From Pelargonium nanum (Eukaryota; Streptophyta; Magnoliopsida; Geraniales; Geraniaceae), in NCBI GenBank assembly GCA_036897485.1, contig JAYMTF010001096.1, forward strand, positions 1-26,396: a stretch of DNA of 26,396 nt. The letters are read 5' to 3'. This document shows positions 9,801 through 20,122 of the stretch, piece after piece. The translations under genes were made by a program, and so were the position numbers. The notes beneath the pieces are model-generated. The model saw only the letters and a list, made by a program, of their open reading frames with translations, made no database searches and had not been told where the DNA came from. Numbering within the stretch: position 1 is the first letter of the stretch; each line of letters begins with the position of its first letter.

Positions 9801-11195
9801 TAGTACATATATGAATTGTATATGAATTGCCCACCGATGTATAAAACAATAAAGTTTGCCTAATAAGTTATAACATCTGGTTGACAGAGGTGTGAAGCGG
9901 TCGACTAGGAGTGAAAATTGAAAACATACAGTGGACCTTTGTCTAACTGAGTCGACATTGGGTGACCTTATTATACTTCAAAACGTATTGGAATACACCG
10001 TGCTGTAGAAACACCGACGATGTATGTAAGAATTGTTAAAAGATCTATGCGTACTTGGCGGACACAGTTAAATTGTATTTAGTTCCCTACATATCATCTT
10101 CATTGCAGTGGTAGACGATAATCACATCGAAAGCAAACAATGCTTTTTTCTTAGGTTTATACGTTCTAACTCGTAATGTGGCAGTCCGTTTATGAATATG
10201 GACGTGACTTTGCTATATAACACAATATTTACCAAACCCAGGTCATTTCACACACTGAAGTTGCACCACCATTGGAACAAACATCACACAAATCTCGTCA
10301 CAATGTACCGCATATTGAATTGACTACAACATAAATGCAAGACTTCACAGACGCTCGCTTATACCGCACACTATCTTCTATTCGTACTTCCCAATAACGT
10401 GCAGGAAAAGATTGGGGTCGGTTGAAAGTTGGATTTCACAGCGTATATGACGTCAAAATGTGTCAGATAAAGCATGAACATTCAGTTGTCAAATCCTGAT
10501 GCGATGTGCAATATGACCGGACAATTAATGGTTGGAGCCTCGAAAGCGTGTAAGGCACTATGCCAGTCGTTGGACAGACGGCACCCAGTCACGTGACAGT
10601 AGGGCGGCGTAGGCTCACTTTATCTATCATGGCCGCCAGGGGCAATAAGAACCATTGAGAACATCGTTTGTTTGGCCGGAGACAGTACGGTTTCATTGAA
10701 ACTGTTTGCACCCAAATGTTAGCATCATTGAGGTTTATGCCGACTAAAATATGGTTAACAGTGTTGGCATTGATAATTTATCCAAGGTAACATTAGGTCA
10801 CACCGGTTGTTGTCCAGACCAGGAGAAATAGCTTTGTCAACACACAGCTTGTTTATAAAGCATGTAATGTTTTCTAATCAAAATTTACGAAATGTGCACA
10901 ATTGAACGAAAAGCCACGGGATTGGGCAACTGACAAAATGAGTAACCAAGTAGGCATAACAAAATGCAAAGACAACTTAAACCCGTCAATATTAGTCAGA
11001 ATACCTAGCGACAATCTTCCCAAAATACCACCTAACGCAAGCCAAGCGCAGGTACATAAGCCACCCCACTCTTAACATTACCCCCATTGAACGTTACGGG
11101 CATGGCAAATGTTGGTCGGATCCAACAGCAAATCGCATAAAATGTTTTCGCGCATTGTGGCAGAGTCTGCCGTCGCCGGGAAATTGGCGATCATC
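6854..11195. other. Long stretch without a recognised gene
   Basis: About 4.3 kb separates the two Ulp1-family copies. Short open frames of 60-90 codons occur on both strands, but I see no domain, splice-consistent series or terminal repeat. A 14-bp motif (atggccccaacacc) is repeated at 7018 and 7157. A GC-richer patch at about 8640-8750 (plus-strand reading DESAGFGRLGGRLGVGEVA) is not recognised. A possible Ulp1-like scrap lies at about 10640-10710 and is listed separately. The missing first exon of copy 1 should lie at the left edge of this stretch. Confidence 0.35.
10640..10710 (-). pseudogene. Possible small Ulp1-like scrap
   Basis: On the minus strand the stretch reads VSGQTNDVLNG in one frame, close to SVPGQTNSY of copy 2, whose DNA at 11345-11365 is similar over about 19 bases (gtttgt[c/t]tggccgg[g/a]gac on the plus strand). 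The frame around it is closed, and neighbouring exons of the family were not found. It may be a short duplicate, an old fragment or chance. Confidence 0.2.
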
Positions 11196-11459
11196 CTATT
11201 GCTGGAGCCGGTGTACAATTTCATGTAATTTATTGCGTATACACCGCAGTCGTCTCTGCATGTTTACAGTGTGTGCAATGTTAGCGTGGTGGACAATGTT
11301 AAGGAACAAATGAACAGTAAGGTGAAGAGTAAACTGAGTGTACGAGTTTGTCTGGCCGGGGACTGATTTTTGAGTGAACCCCCATGAGCCATCCACTGCA
11401 AATTTAACCGGCCTAGGGACTTTGCTACATTTGTTGATTATTTCCGAAATCACCTCAAC
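11196..11459 (-). CDS. Copy 2 exon 8: Ulp1 Gln/Cys region, nucleophile lost
   Basis: The exon has 87 codons plus a stop, after acceptor catgtgcag|GTTGAG. It reads VEVISEIINKCSKVPRPVKF, then KSVPGQTNSYTQFTLHL and TVHLFLNIVHH. QTNSY is the expected lead-in to the active-site (D/N)CG in C48 proteases, with the oxyanion Gln in place. TQFT replaces DCG, and the helix that follows (LHLTVHLFLNI) is retained. The C-terminal NMQRRLRCIRNKLHEIVHR resembles the usual basic end of these domains. Confidence 0.6.
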   Translation of the reverse strand, partial: VEVISEIINKCSKVPRPVKFAVDGSWGFTQKSVPGQTNSYTQFTLHLTVHLFLNIVHHANIAHTVNMQRRLRCIRNKLHEIVHRLQQ

Positions 11460-14400
11460 CTGCACATGTCACCAACACACTTACATTACCACGGCACCAT
11501 TATGCTAGCAGTGCAAAAAAGAATAGAAACAAAATAAAAACCAATGGAAGGCATGATCTAAGTTGTCGTAATTAGGATACAGTTTAACCAAATAAATACA
11601 ATTGTTATGATTTTGGTATGAATTTAGCGGGAGTTAGGTAATCAGAAAATACATTACTTCAGAAAACAAGGACTTTCGAACACTTTCACATCAAGAACAG
11701 TCGGACAACTAACCTCTAGTTGTGTGCTATATTAGCGATGGGCTAAACTAATGACAACAACTTAGTTATAGGGCACAAAGACTATATGGAATCGGGCCTG
11801 AAACAAAGGTCCCTGATGGGTCCATTCTCATGACGGCCCACCCTAGTCCGTCGCCATGTCGCACGAATAATACGACAAACAAGATGTGAACGATGTAACC
11901 ATGGGCCCAAAAAATTGGACCCATTACTGCAATCCAAAGGGTTCAGAATGCAACGACTTGCAAGAAACCAAACATCAGGGCAATACATACAGAAGGGCTG
12001 ACCTGTCTCAAAAGCAGATCATTGAAGATCTGCTTGTTATTACCAACCGCATCCCCCTTGTAGTACGCAGAAATGCTGTTCAGTATCTCGACGCGCTTTT
12101 TGGGCACGTTGATACATATTACGAACCAGTGGCTTTCGAAGAGAACGGGAACCATCACCTACAACGTTACACATGAGACAAGCATCAAACAATTGAACTA
12201 ACAGTATGAATATGAAATACCTGCTACGCCATGGTAGCGGTACTCACGTGTGTGAAACAGAACGATGAGATTCGATTACCAGTTCACAATCCGCAATGCA
12301 AAAACCTAGATGTTCCTCCCGGTACCAACACTTGGGAAGTAACTTGATGTCCCATAAAGTATTGTGGAGAAACTTCGGATAAGAATCTTCGTGTGTGGGT
12401 AGCCCGAGTTCCCTTGTCACAACATCCTACAAAGACAGTGTTCCGCGTGGTTGTTCAGCAACACATTAGCTTACGTGCAAATATGAATCATGCGGGACTA
12501 TGCGTGAAACAAATTACCGAGACCACCGGTGGCAAAATCCATTTCTTGTGATCTTTGTTTGCGCTTGAGAAGTTGATGGCAGCGCACGCGTAGTCAATGA
12601 ACTGAGGACATGAGAGTGAACGTTAAACGTTTATGGCATATAAGCTACCGAGTACTTTATGATCAGAAGTAATTAGAAATAAGAATTACAAGTATTTTGT
12701 AAATATCACATATGCATGATTGTATAGATGACATCAATACGCACATAGTTTGACACCCACGACAGTGGAGTGATGAAGTCCATCGCAGAAAGGGCATCCA
12801 AGTTGGACAGGTCTTTCGCGATCCCAACCGTGTCCCAGTTGCGCAATAGCATTACGTCAATACATATACCATACACAAACAACTTAGTACCACTTGACGA
12901 CAGGGGAAAAAATATAACAGGTGTGTAAACCACTTAGTAGATGAAGTCACCTAATGCGACTTTGAATATAGGAAACCAACCCCCGTATTTGAGATGGCCT
13001 AGAACCAGTATTAGAATTCCATGTAAGGCCGGTAACAGTTTTGCTGCTGATCTTTCGTTGGTCCACTTCAACCTCATTGCCACCATTTCCAGATGAATTT
13101 GAGCGATCATGCGATGAATCATCAGAGAGCTCGATAATCGTAGCGACCGAATGCCCGTGTGGCCGACTTTGTGGACGAGGGGATGGCCGAACGTGTGGTT
13201 TGCGTTGAGCACGAATGTCCATACCGACGCACGTTGGGAGTCTAGGCTTAGGTGACGCCAGTAGTTGTCCATAGGTCGGAGCCTCGCTTGGCACACTATG
13301 AGGCGGCGTTGAACATTTGACGGGGTTTGCACCAACGTCACATTGGGCATCAGAAGGAGCGGCACATTCTGACTGGTCAACAATAGAACTGGGTGTCGGT
13401 GCCTCGCTCGATGCGAATGAAAAGCTCGTGGCAGTTTTGTTCCTTTGGATGTCCAGCCACCTGTCGCCAAATATAATGGCCTCCTCATCATGTGTGAGCA
13501 TAAGGTCATCGCCGACTATCCACGACGACGACGAGGGCCGACTAGGGCTGCTCCAGAAACCGTCGCTATGAAAATCCAAAGAATGTTCCACACCAATGTG
13601 GCTTACAAGTGCATCACTGAATGTATTGCTGACGCTGTCTACGTCTGGAAGTGGAAACAAGTCGTCAATGCCATAGAAAGGTGTGTTGTTTGTCACCGTT
13701 GGTGCACTAAAGACCTCATCTGTAGAAGACGCACTTGCTGCTTCGAAGCAAAGTTTATTTTCAGAAATGGGCAACAATGAACCTTGATCATTTGGGGAGG
13801 AGCCCCTTTTATGAAGCATAGGAACTCTTTGCTGAAAGATGGACGGAAAAATAGAACGTCAAAAATTGCAGACGTAGAAAAACGAGCGAAGATGGAAAAG
13901 TTACACATGAACAGTTCCGCATATACAATGATCTGAAACTTGGGCTCAAATTGAGTTGTATTGCGCATAGATCGAACATGAAATTCATATGAATTTTACT
14001 ACCATTGTACCCAAGACGCACATTGGTTCATGTATGAAGTTGGGCTTCTGTAGGCCCACCATAAACGATGCAAAACTTGTGTTGTGACAACCAAAATAAT
14101 GTCGAAAAGAATTCACACATATACTTTATATACTTTGTATTATCCACATGTAATTAGTACAACATCTGAAAATATTTTACGGTAGAAATTGGCCCTATTT
14201 TAATGTCTTAATAAGTGTACTTACGTTTATGGTTTTAAAGGAGTAAAACTTATATGTAAGATTAATAGTGTTCAAACGTTGATGAGTTATATGCTATGAA
14301 GTTATAAAAACTTATTGTAATACATCAAATCTAACGAAAAAAATGCGAAAAAATCAAACATGGAAAAAAACTTTTCGAAATGATTTTAGGTTGCGACAAC

Positions 14401-15553
14401 ACGAGTGACAACTGTTGTAAGTGCATCGAGGTTGATTAAGAAGTTGTTCTGTGTTCAAATTTGGCAACTCATAGTTGGGCAGCCCAAATACACGATTGAG
14501 TTTACTGTAAACAACATACTGAATAACTATACACGTAATACTACCTTTGGTGTATAGGTTTGACCTCCTTTGTTTAAGTTACGAAACTCCGACACAAGTC
14601 GCAAATGGAGGGTGAGCCACTCCGATGTCCAAAACAGAAGGGGTACCTGTCCCCGTATTGGGTAATTGGCGTCTGGGAAGTATTTCTCCACAACGTACAG
14701 CTAAAATGGGGGGAAGTATTAGGACACATGCATGGAAAACAAAATATAAGGAAAGTAAAGTATAATACCATAGTTAAATCAAGTTATGTACCATCAAAAT
14801 GTGGACGCATCCGCCAAGTGATTTGCGTGGTTTATGGGTTGCATTAACTGATGTTAACGAAGCGTTTATGACTCGGCGGGGCATACCGAGATGCGCTTGA
14901 ATTTCTTCAAAAAGAAAGTGAAGGACCACATAGCCCCAGTTCCATACACCGCCCAGGCGGACTGCTTGAACCATGGGTAGGACATATGTGACGGAGATGC
15001 CAACGGCTGTGGTTGGACAAAGGAAAGTGGCCAGCGCGAGGACAAGGAAGTCCTGTTGGAAGTCTAAGGAGGCCTCCCCAGCGTGGGAAAGGACTAGCTT
15101 GACGAGGCCGTCCATGTTCTTGTGCGTAAACCTTTCCACGAGGGCTTTTTTAGTGTCTTCGTCGGCAAAATATCTCGGCACAGGTTTCCCATTGCAAGGA
15201 ATGCCCAGGAGTCGACCAACATCACTTCCAGTCAGAAACGTTGTCTCCCCGTTATGTATAAACATTTTGTGAACGGCGTCAAATTTGACATTGATCAGGT
15301 AACGAAGAATGTCAATGAAAAGCACATCACATTGGTGCACCAACAAATTTCCAAATCCCATAGATCGGACTACTTGTGTCTGCTCTTCCGATAAAGGGAG
15401 ATTGATCAACGTTAACGGATCAAAGCAGAAGTGGATGTCGTCCTTCTGCATTCGGAACTATGGGTCAGTGCGAACGAGGGGAAACAGTACATCAATATTT
15501 GGAACAAAGATACCAAAAGTTTAGGTTACCTTGGCATAGTTGATGCGCGGCAT
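11196..15553 (-). CDS. Ulp1-family transposon-type gene, copy 2 (exons open)
   Basis: Multi-exon gene of the same family as copy 1. Exons I can place are 15553-15530, 15457-14792, 14700-14545, 13831-12951, 12892 to about 12710, 12426-12280, 12158-12003 and 11459-11196. The domain order is the plant-mobile-type N-terminal domain, a long Ser-rich linker with a SUMO-interacting motif, and a Ulp1-like protease fold. No stop occurs inside any placed exon. Phases agree except at the end of the exon near 12710, where I could not choose a donor. The encoded protein would be about 790-800 residues. Two catalytic positions of the protease appear changed (Asp to Asn, and the DCG motif lost), so if it is made it is probably not an active peptidase. 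It may be a transposon passenger gene or a co-opted host gene; no terminal inverted repeats were found. Confidence 0.65.
12003..12158 (-). CDS. Copy 2 exon 7: Ulp1 His box, Asp replaced by Asn
   Basis: The exon has 52 codons, the same length as in copy 1, with acceptor cgttgtag|GTGATG and donor AGACAG|GTCAGC. It reads VMVPVLFESHWFVICINVP, then KKRVEILNSISAYYKG. The catalytic His (SHW) is kept. Sixteen residues later, where copy 1 has FD and Ulp1 proteases have an Asp, this copy has LN. Confidence 0.7.
12280..12426 (-). CDS. Copy 2 exon 6: DVVTRELGLP...LWDI block
   Basis: The exon has 49 open codons, acceptor tttgtag|GATGTT and donor GAACTG|GTAATC at phase 0. DVVTRELGLP and NTLWDIKLLP match copy 1 DMVCDKLGIP and EKLWDFTP, and the last 11 residues align one to one with copy 1. 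A GTGAGT further downstream is a stronger donor by sequence but would break the phase. Confidence 0.55.
12710..12892 (-). CDS. Copy 2 exon 5: entry to the protease part
   Basis: The acceptor gtcgtcaag|TGG completes the split AG|T codon from the linker. The exon reads SGTKLFVYGICIDVMLL, then DTVGIAKDLSNLDALSAMDF and ITPLSWVSNYV. MDF...WV(S)N matches the copy 1 block DMDFSIQWVN and resembles the 'WLND' entry of Ulp1 enzymes. The donor is not clear, so the left end is approximate. Copy 1 splits this region into two exons. Confidence 0.45.
12951..13831 (-). CDS. Copy 2 exon 4: long acidic, Ser-rich linker with SIM
   Basis: The exon is 881 bp, open at phase 0 from acceptor atctttcag|CAAAGAG to donor ATTAG|GTGACT, leaving phase 2 exactly as in the copy 1 linker. 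The protein is about 293 residues and mostly low in complexity (SSPSRPSSSSWIVGDD, ASSEAPTPSS, RPSPRPQSRPHGHS). It is probably disordered. At 13118-13138 it encodes IIELSDD followed by SSHD, the classical SUMO-interacting pattern (three aliphatic residues around an acidic one, then an acidic/Ser run). A shifted frame at 12934-13509 is open too but is a shadow. Confidence 0.65.
14545..14700 (-). CDS. Copy 2 exon 3: YFPD block
   Basis: The exon has 52 open codons, acceptor ccattttag|CTGTAC and donor CCAAAG|GTAGTA, both at phase 0. It reads LYVVEKYFPDANYPIRG, then VPLLFWTSEWLTLHLRLV. The exon matches copy 1 IFYLEHYFPD. A different frame is also open across this stretch but carries no family motif. 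Confidence 0.7.
14792..15457 (-). CDS. Copy 2 exon 2: plant-mobile-type N-terminal domain
   Basis: The exon has 222 open codons. It reads PLSEEQTQVVRSMGFGNLL, then HNGETTFLTGSDVGRLLGIP. Next come DFQQDFLVLALATFLCPTT, GGVWNWGYVVLHFLFEEI, and finally SLGGCVHILM before the donor ATG|GTACAT. The MGFG and DVGRLLGIP landmarks, and the W-x-W-(G/A)-x-x-x-(L/V) helix near residue 170, are those of the N-terminal domain found with Ulp1 in plant transposon proteins. Function is unknown; fold similarity to plant mobile domains is by motif only. Confidence 0.7.
15530..15553 (-). CDS. Copy 2 exon 1: start codon exon
   Basis: ATG followed by seven codons (MPRINYAK), then the donor AAG|GTAACC. The acceptor of the next exon (cccatag|TTCCGA) is in phase 0 and gives MPRINYAKFRMQKDD. 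The FR dipeptide at this place is also present in copy 1 (NFRPGK). The alternative start is the ATG at 15451 without this exon. Confidence 0.5.
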
Positions 15554-16187
15554 TTTGCTGACCTAAAACAAACAATAAGATGAAGTTAGTATGGGAGTTC
15601 ACTAAGTATCGTAAATTTCCTTTCTTCACTACACGACGATATCCATCAAACTGCATGACGAATGTCATGTTGGAGGAGGTATTGTGAAGAACTTTGGCAT
15701 AGCGCAGGGGTTGTCATGTTCAGTATGTGCATGCGTGGGCACTAGTGGTGACAAACGCAAGCACGGTAACACGCCAACTAAACATGAGTTATACAGTGAA
15801 TGAACCGTAAACTACAAACGAGACAATTGGGAGGTGAGGTATAATACTATACTGTGTGTTGACGTGCAAATAACCATGTTATGTGTGGTGGATATTGGGG
15901 GAAGAAGAATATATGCTGAACAACATTTGAGTGAAAAATGTGAACATACACATAGCAAATTAAATGTTAAAAATTTTTGTTTACGAACATAGATCATTGA
16001 GGAGCAAGCTGCAAAGGTGGGAAAAAGGCGTTCGCAGATTAGTGTGCAAGTAGTACCGTGGAAAAAAATGCATTACGACATGCTTACCGATAAGTGATTC
16101 ACCGATTTATGAATCTCCTAATCTACTGTCGATTAAGAAGAATAGTGGTCAGATGTGAGGGTGAGTTTTGAAGCGCAACCGAAGCTG

Positions 16188-16195
16188 TATTTATA
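16188..16195 (-). promoter_or_regulatory. Candidate TATA box for copy 2
   Basis: TATAAATA on the minus strand, about 635 bp upstream of the proposed start codon. The distance would need a long leader or a 5'-UTR intron. ACTCACCCTC lies 22 nt downstream, at 16157-16166, where initiation is expected. Confidence 0.4.
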
Positions 16196-16566
16196 GGGCA
16201 AATTTGAGCGGGAGAACCCTAGACAGGCAAAGCGTTGTGGTCTAATCAGAAACACTGTTGATACAGATTTGTAGTAGGTTGAGTTGTAGAATATGGCTGT
16301 TTCTATTGGTAAAAAGGGACAGATTTGGGGACGGTTTGTTTTCGTACGCATGAGTAAAGGTTGGCGGGAAGGCTTTTGTTGGATAGGCCTGTGTGCAATC
16401 ATGAAAAAAATCTTGTCCCATGAGTTGGGTAAAGATTCACCAAGTCCATGGCAGATTATGTGTACAAGTTTACACAATAAAATGGATTTGCTATGTCAAG
16501 TGCACACTGATGGCCATTCAGAGTTCATATTAAAGACGAGGTTTTGTGGAAGTTTGAATAGTTAGT

Positions 16567-16574
16567 GCTAGTTC
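16567..16574. repeat. Left target-site duplication of the hAT MITE
   Basis: GCTAGTTC, repeated perfectly at 17168-17175 on the other side of the element. Eight bases is the hAT superfamily size. Confidence 0.85.
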
Positions 16575-17167
16575 TAGGGGTGGCTATTCTTGTTCGCGGG
16601 TCGTGTCCGTGTCGTGTTTAAATTTTAGTAATTTGTCAAATGGGTCAAAGTGAACCCGACCCGTTTACTAAACGGGTTGAATGTAACGACACGAACACGA
16701 CCTGTTTACAAGCGGGTTGACATAACACGACACGATAGACACGTTTACTAATCGGGTTCGTGTTGACCCGCGACACGAGACAACACGATTACATAGACGG
16801 GTTTAGATTGACACATCTCAACTCGACACGATTTGCTTATATGTGTCATTTTGTTACGCAATTACCTAGTTAAATTACCTTTAATTAGGATTTATTTCCT
16901 CAAAACTACAAGTATGCCCTTAAATGGGTCAAATGACACGAAAAGGACCCGTTTACTAGGATGGGTCAAATGACACGATGAAGACCCGTTTGTTTAAACG
17001 GGTTACGCGGGTTATGTAGGTTCAACACGAACCGGACACAAGTATTAAAAGGGTTGACAAAATTATACACGAACACGACACGAACCCTTTAAGCTGAACT
17101 CAAACCCGCTTAACTTCGTGTCGTGTTCGTGTCGTGTCACGGGTTATGACCCAAATTCCCAGACCTA
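16575..17167. mobile_element. Non-autonomous hAT element (593 bp)
   Basis: The element starts TAGGGGTGGC and ends CCCAGACCTA, whose complement is TAGGTCTGGG. These short imperfect termini resemble the TAGGGATG-type ends of Ac-like hAT elements. Perfect 8-bp GCTAGTTC duplications flank it. The subterminal regions are packed with ACGACACGA/TCGTGTCGT and ACCCG/CGGGT motifs in both orientations, as expected for transposase-binding clusters. ACCCGTTTA and TAAACGGGT form a perfect hairpin around 16659-16677. There is no coding capacity, so it depends on a transposase in trans. The intact duplication suggests a fairly recent insertion. Confidence 0.85.
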
Positions 17168-17175
17168 GCTAGTTC
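17168..17175. repeat. Right target-site duplication of the hAT MITE
   Basis: GCTAGTTC, identical to 16567-16574. Confidence 0.85.
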
Positions 17176-20122
17176 CGTGAAAAGCGAATTCATTTAAGTA
17201 GACATAAAAGATGGAAAATCTAGTTATGGACGCGTGAAGATACACGCTGGCACACTGTCAGTTGGTTTGTAACCACAGTTGAGTTGAATTAGCACAAATT
17301 CCGGAACTGTTCATTTGCATAGACGTTTGGTTGGTTCATTCGGAGAAGCTAATAGGTCGTCTCGATTCCATTAGCTGAATTTGGATTGAACACTAATCAT
17401 GGACACCAGTTTACGAAGAAAGGCCTGCACGCTGCATAACCGCCGAGGATTGAAGAAGATGGTGTGTGAGAACCACCATCAAGTGTAGCAACTTGGACAA
17501 CAAGTGATTGTCAAGTCTATTATCTAGGTTTGCTTAGTAGATGGGTGGCGAAATGATGACTGGAAAATGGGATTGAGAGGAGGGCGGCGGATGCAGCACA
17601 CTGACACCCATTTCCTCCAATATTGACTTATGATGACAAATTTATGTGAGGTAACAGTTGGGAAAGACGGATGTGAATCTCGGTAATTGACCATATCTCT
17701 TGCGTGCTCAACACATTAGGGGGGACAAATGGGAGGAGTAAAGCGGAAGATAAACTGGAACTTGATTAACCCAAAAGAGCAAGTGAGCAAAGGCCAAATA
17801 AATTCGTATTGGACATGGATCCTCAGGCCATTGGTATTATATTCGTTAACTATAATGACTTTAGCATTAACTTAATTTATGTAGCATTAATGTAATACAA
17901 TATGACATAAGTTATTAATATATATAGTATTAGATGTTTCTCACCCCGTGCAAATAGACTGTATATTTCCGGCAGTGGATAGGAAACACGAAAGTAGGAA
18001 TGAAATCAATACCGGTTCGAGATTAGTGAAAGTACGTTTCGATTGGATTGGCTTCTTTAAAGTAGTCGGTTTATATAATATATATTCAAATGCGAATTGG
18101 AAGGCGGGTATGTGCATAAGGATATGTAGCAAACACAACGAGGCTGAAATGCATACAAAACGGCTCTTCTCGACAAGGCAGCTGTGAAGTATATTTAAAA
18201 GGTTAATAGAAGTTGACGCATGTGAGCGGTGAGCCGGTAAATTTGAACTAGGTGTACCCTGCTTATTGTGTTTCGGCTATGAAGTAAAAAAAGTAGTCTG
18301 GTAGGCACTAAATCAATTGCATGTATTCCTGTGTAGTTGTAGTTGCACAAATTAAAACACAAATACGCTATATTATAACCATACGTATGATTTGCAATAG
18401 TCTGTTGTAACTATGTGTCTTCAACATTAATTATTTTTTTTAGTTCTCAAAAGAAATAAACTATTAAGTTTATATTTGCAATAGTATTTTGTAAGTACTA
18501 TGTTAGCCCAACATCGGTCCGCTGCTGGTATATATAGAAAATTAGTAATTATAATGTGTTATGGTAGATTTACTACATTATATATATATGCGTTTATATT
18601 GATTTGACATAATTCTAGTGACATTGAAATGGTAACGAAAGTGGCCTACATTTTGTGACAATGAGTTGATGAATTTTTTACATATGTTCTACGATAGGAA
18701 ATGCGAAGCTAAAATACGATATTTTAATTTTTTGTAATATGTAGAAGAGGAGATATTAGAAAATAATTTACAAATGGGGGTTACAATAGCATAATTAATT
18801 GAGGAAATTATATAATGTAACATTCAAATATAATTAAGTATGGTACTGAATAATGGGACAATACAAATTGAAAAAACGTAGTGCAGTGCGTAACACCGAT
18901 ACTTACAATTACAGGGAAAGAAACTGAAAAAAAATTACGAACACCGCGGATGTAGCTTATGTATTAAATTTTTGCTTACTCTTGCTATCAGTGTTGTATA
19001 CACGCGATCAATCATTATGTGTGTACAGAGGCATATGTGTAAGTTAAAAGTTCGTGTTTCATATTCGTTATATGTTGTACGAGTGATAACCTTACTTTTT
19101 ACATATAAACAGTAATTGAATTAAATATTCTTCAAATAAGGGCCACAATTCATGATTTGTACATACGAAATGAGAAATTCAATTAGGTTGATGCGAACAA
19201 TTGGTGGTTACAAACAATAGAAACTGTTTTAATATTGCAAACGTGGAATTCAAACGTGTAAACAAATAGTGAGTTCAATTTTTTAAAAGGAAGGACGCGT
19301 GACATTGTAATGAGTTAAGAATTGGCTTAACAATTCATACACTGCTGTTTTTTTCCTAAGGATGTTAAGGTTTCGGCGTATTGGGTTGAATGTGAATGCA
19401 AAGCTATTACGTGGCAATGTCGTTGTTTGTATTTTATTCCGTGAAAGTCATGAATTTGTAATAAGAACGCTTTGCGTAATGGTTGTTTGCCGGAAAATTG
19501 AACAAAATTGTATGGCAACAAACATATCTAATGAAGTAACATATGTTTGTTAGTGAACAAAATAAGCATGTATGCATTAAAATTGTAACCGTTAATGAAG
19601 TGATGTACGTAGTTATGATATGTCATGTATTCACTCATTTAATACTACGTAGTTATGAGAGTCCGACTAACCTAAGCTTAGGTGAGTCGACTCAACTCCA
19701 TTTTATCCCATAAAAAAACATAAACATACTCAATGCATTGAAACTAAACCACTATTACATTTGGACTACTGTAAAACACATAATAAGGTGATGATTTCGA
19801 TTCCATACACGAAGTGATAAGTGGATAAAACGTACGTTGACGGGAGTTTGGAAATTGAAGACGGAAAACGTGGTAAGTAGATTTAAGAAATTCGTGACAT
19901 AATAGTCATGATTAAGAAAAAAGGGAAAAAACATGAGTGAACGCTTTGCATAGTTTCACTCTTTCACAACGACCATAATGAACTTGGTGCAACTGCTAAT
20001 CTGCCAATGTAGTTTGGTCCAATTAACCAGAAACGGGGGAAAGACTCAATTGGAATTACAGCTTTCACTAACAGTACTAACAAAACCCACTTCGACGTTG
20101 GCCGGAGTTGGGAGGTCCAGAC
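17176..20122. other. AT-rich intergenic stretch
   Basis: No gene is recognised over about 2.9 kb. The part from about 18350 to 19150 is especially AT-rich (tatatatata near 18580). A 13-bp motif, tacgtagttatga, occurs twice 40 bp apart at 19606 and 19646, and two abutting palindromes follow at 19671-19694. Open frames near 17948-18187 and 19362-19553 have no motif I know. Confidence 0.35.
19671..19694. repeat. Two abutting 12-bp perfect palindromes
   Basis: CCTAAGCTTAGG at 19671-19682 is followed with no gap by TGAGTCGACTCA at 19683-19694. The second contains TGAGTC/GACTCA half sites like those bound by bZIP factors. A role is not known; they could be protein-binding sites or chance. Confidence 0.75.

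Larger units (their letters stand above)
15554..16574. other. Upstream flank of copy 2; no gene recognised
   Basis: Apart from the TATA candidate, the stretch holds only unrecognised short frames. The largest are about 114 codons on the minus strand at 16133-16477 and about 90 on the plus strand at 16293-16565. They overlap each other and have no motif I know. Confidence 0.3.

Noticed and set aside
11782-11988. Possible extra exon between the His and Gln exons of copy 2 (reading MGPIFWAHGYIVHILFVV)
   Set aside because: Exons 7 and 8 join in phase without it, and copy 1 has no counterpart between its matching exons.
12934-13509. 191-codon minus-strand frame inside the copy 2 linker
   Set aside because: It is a shifted reading of the longer linker exon, whose frame is supported by splice sites and phases and carries the SIM.
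14574-14771. Minus-strand open frame overlapping copy 2 exon 3
   Set aside because: The adjacent frame spliced at ccattttag gives the family motif YFPD and phase-correct exons; this one has no motif.
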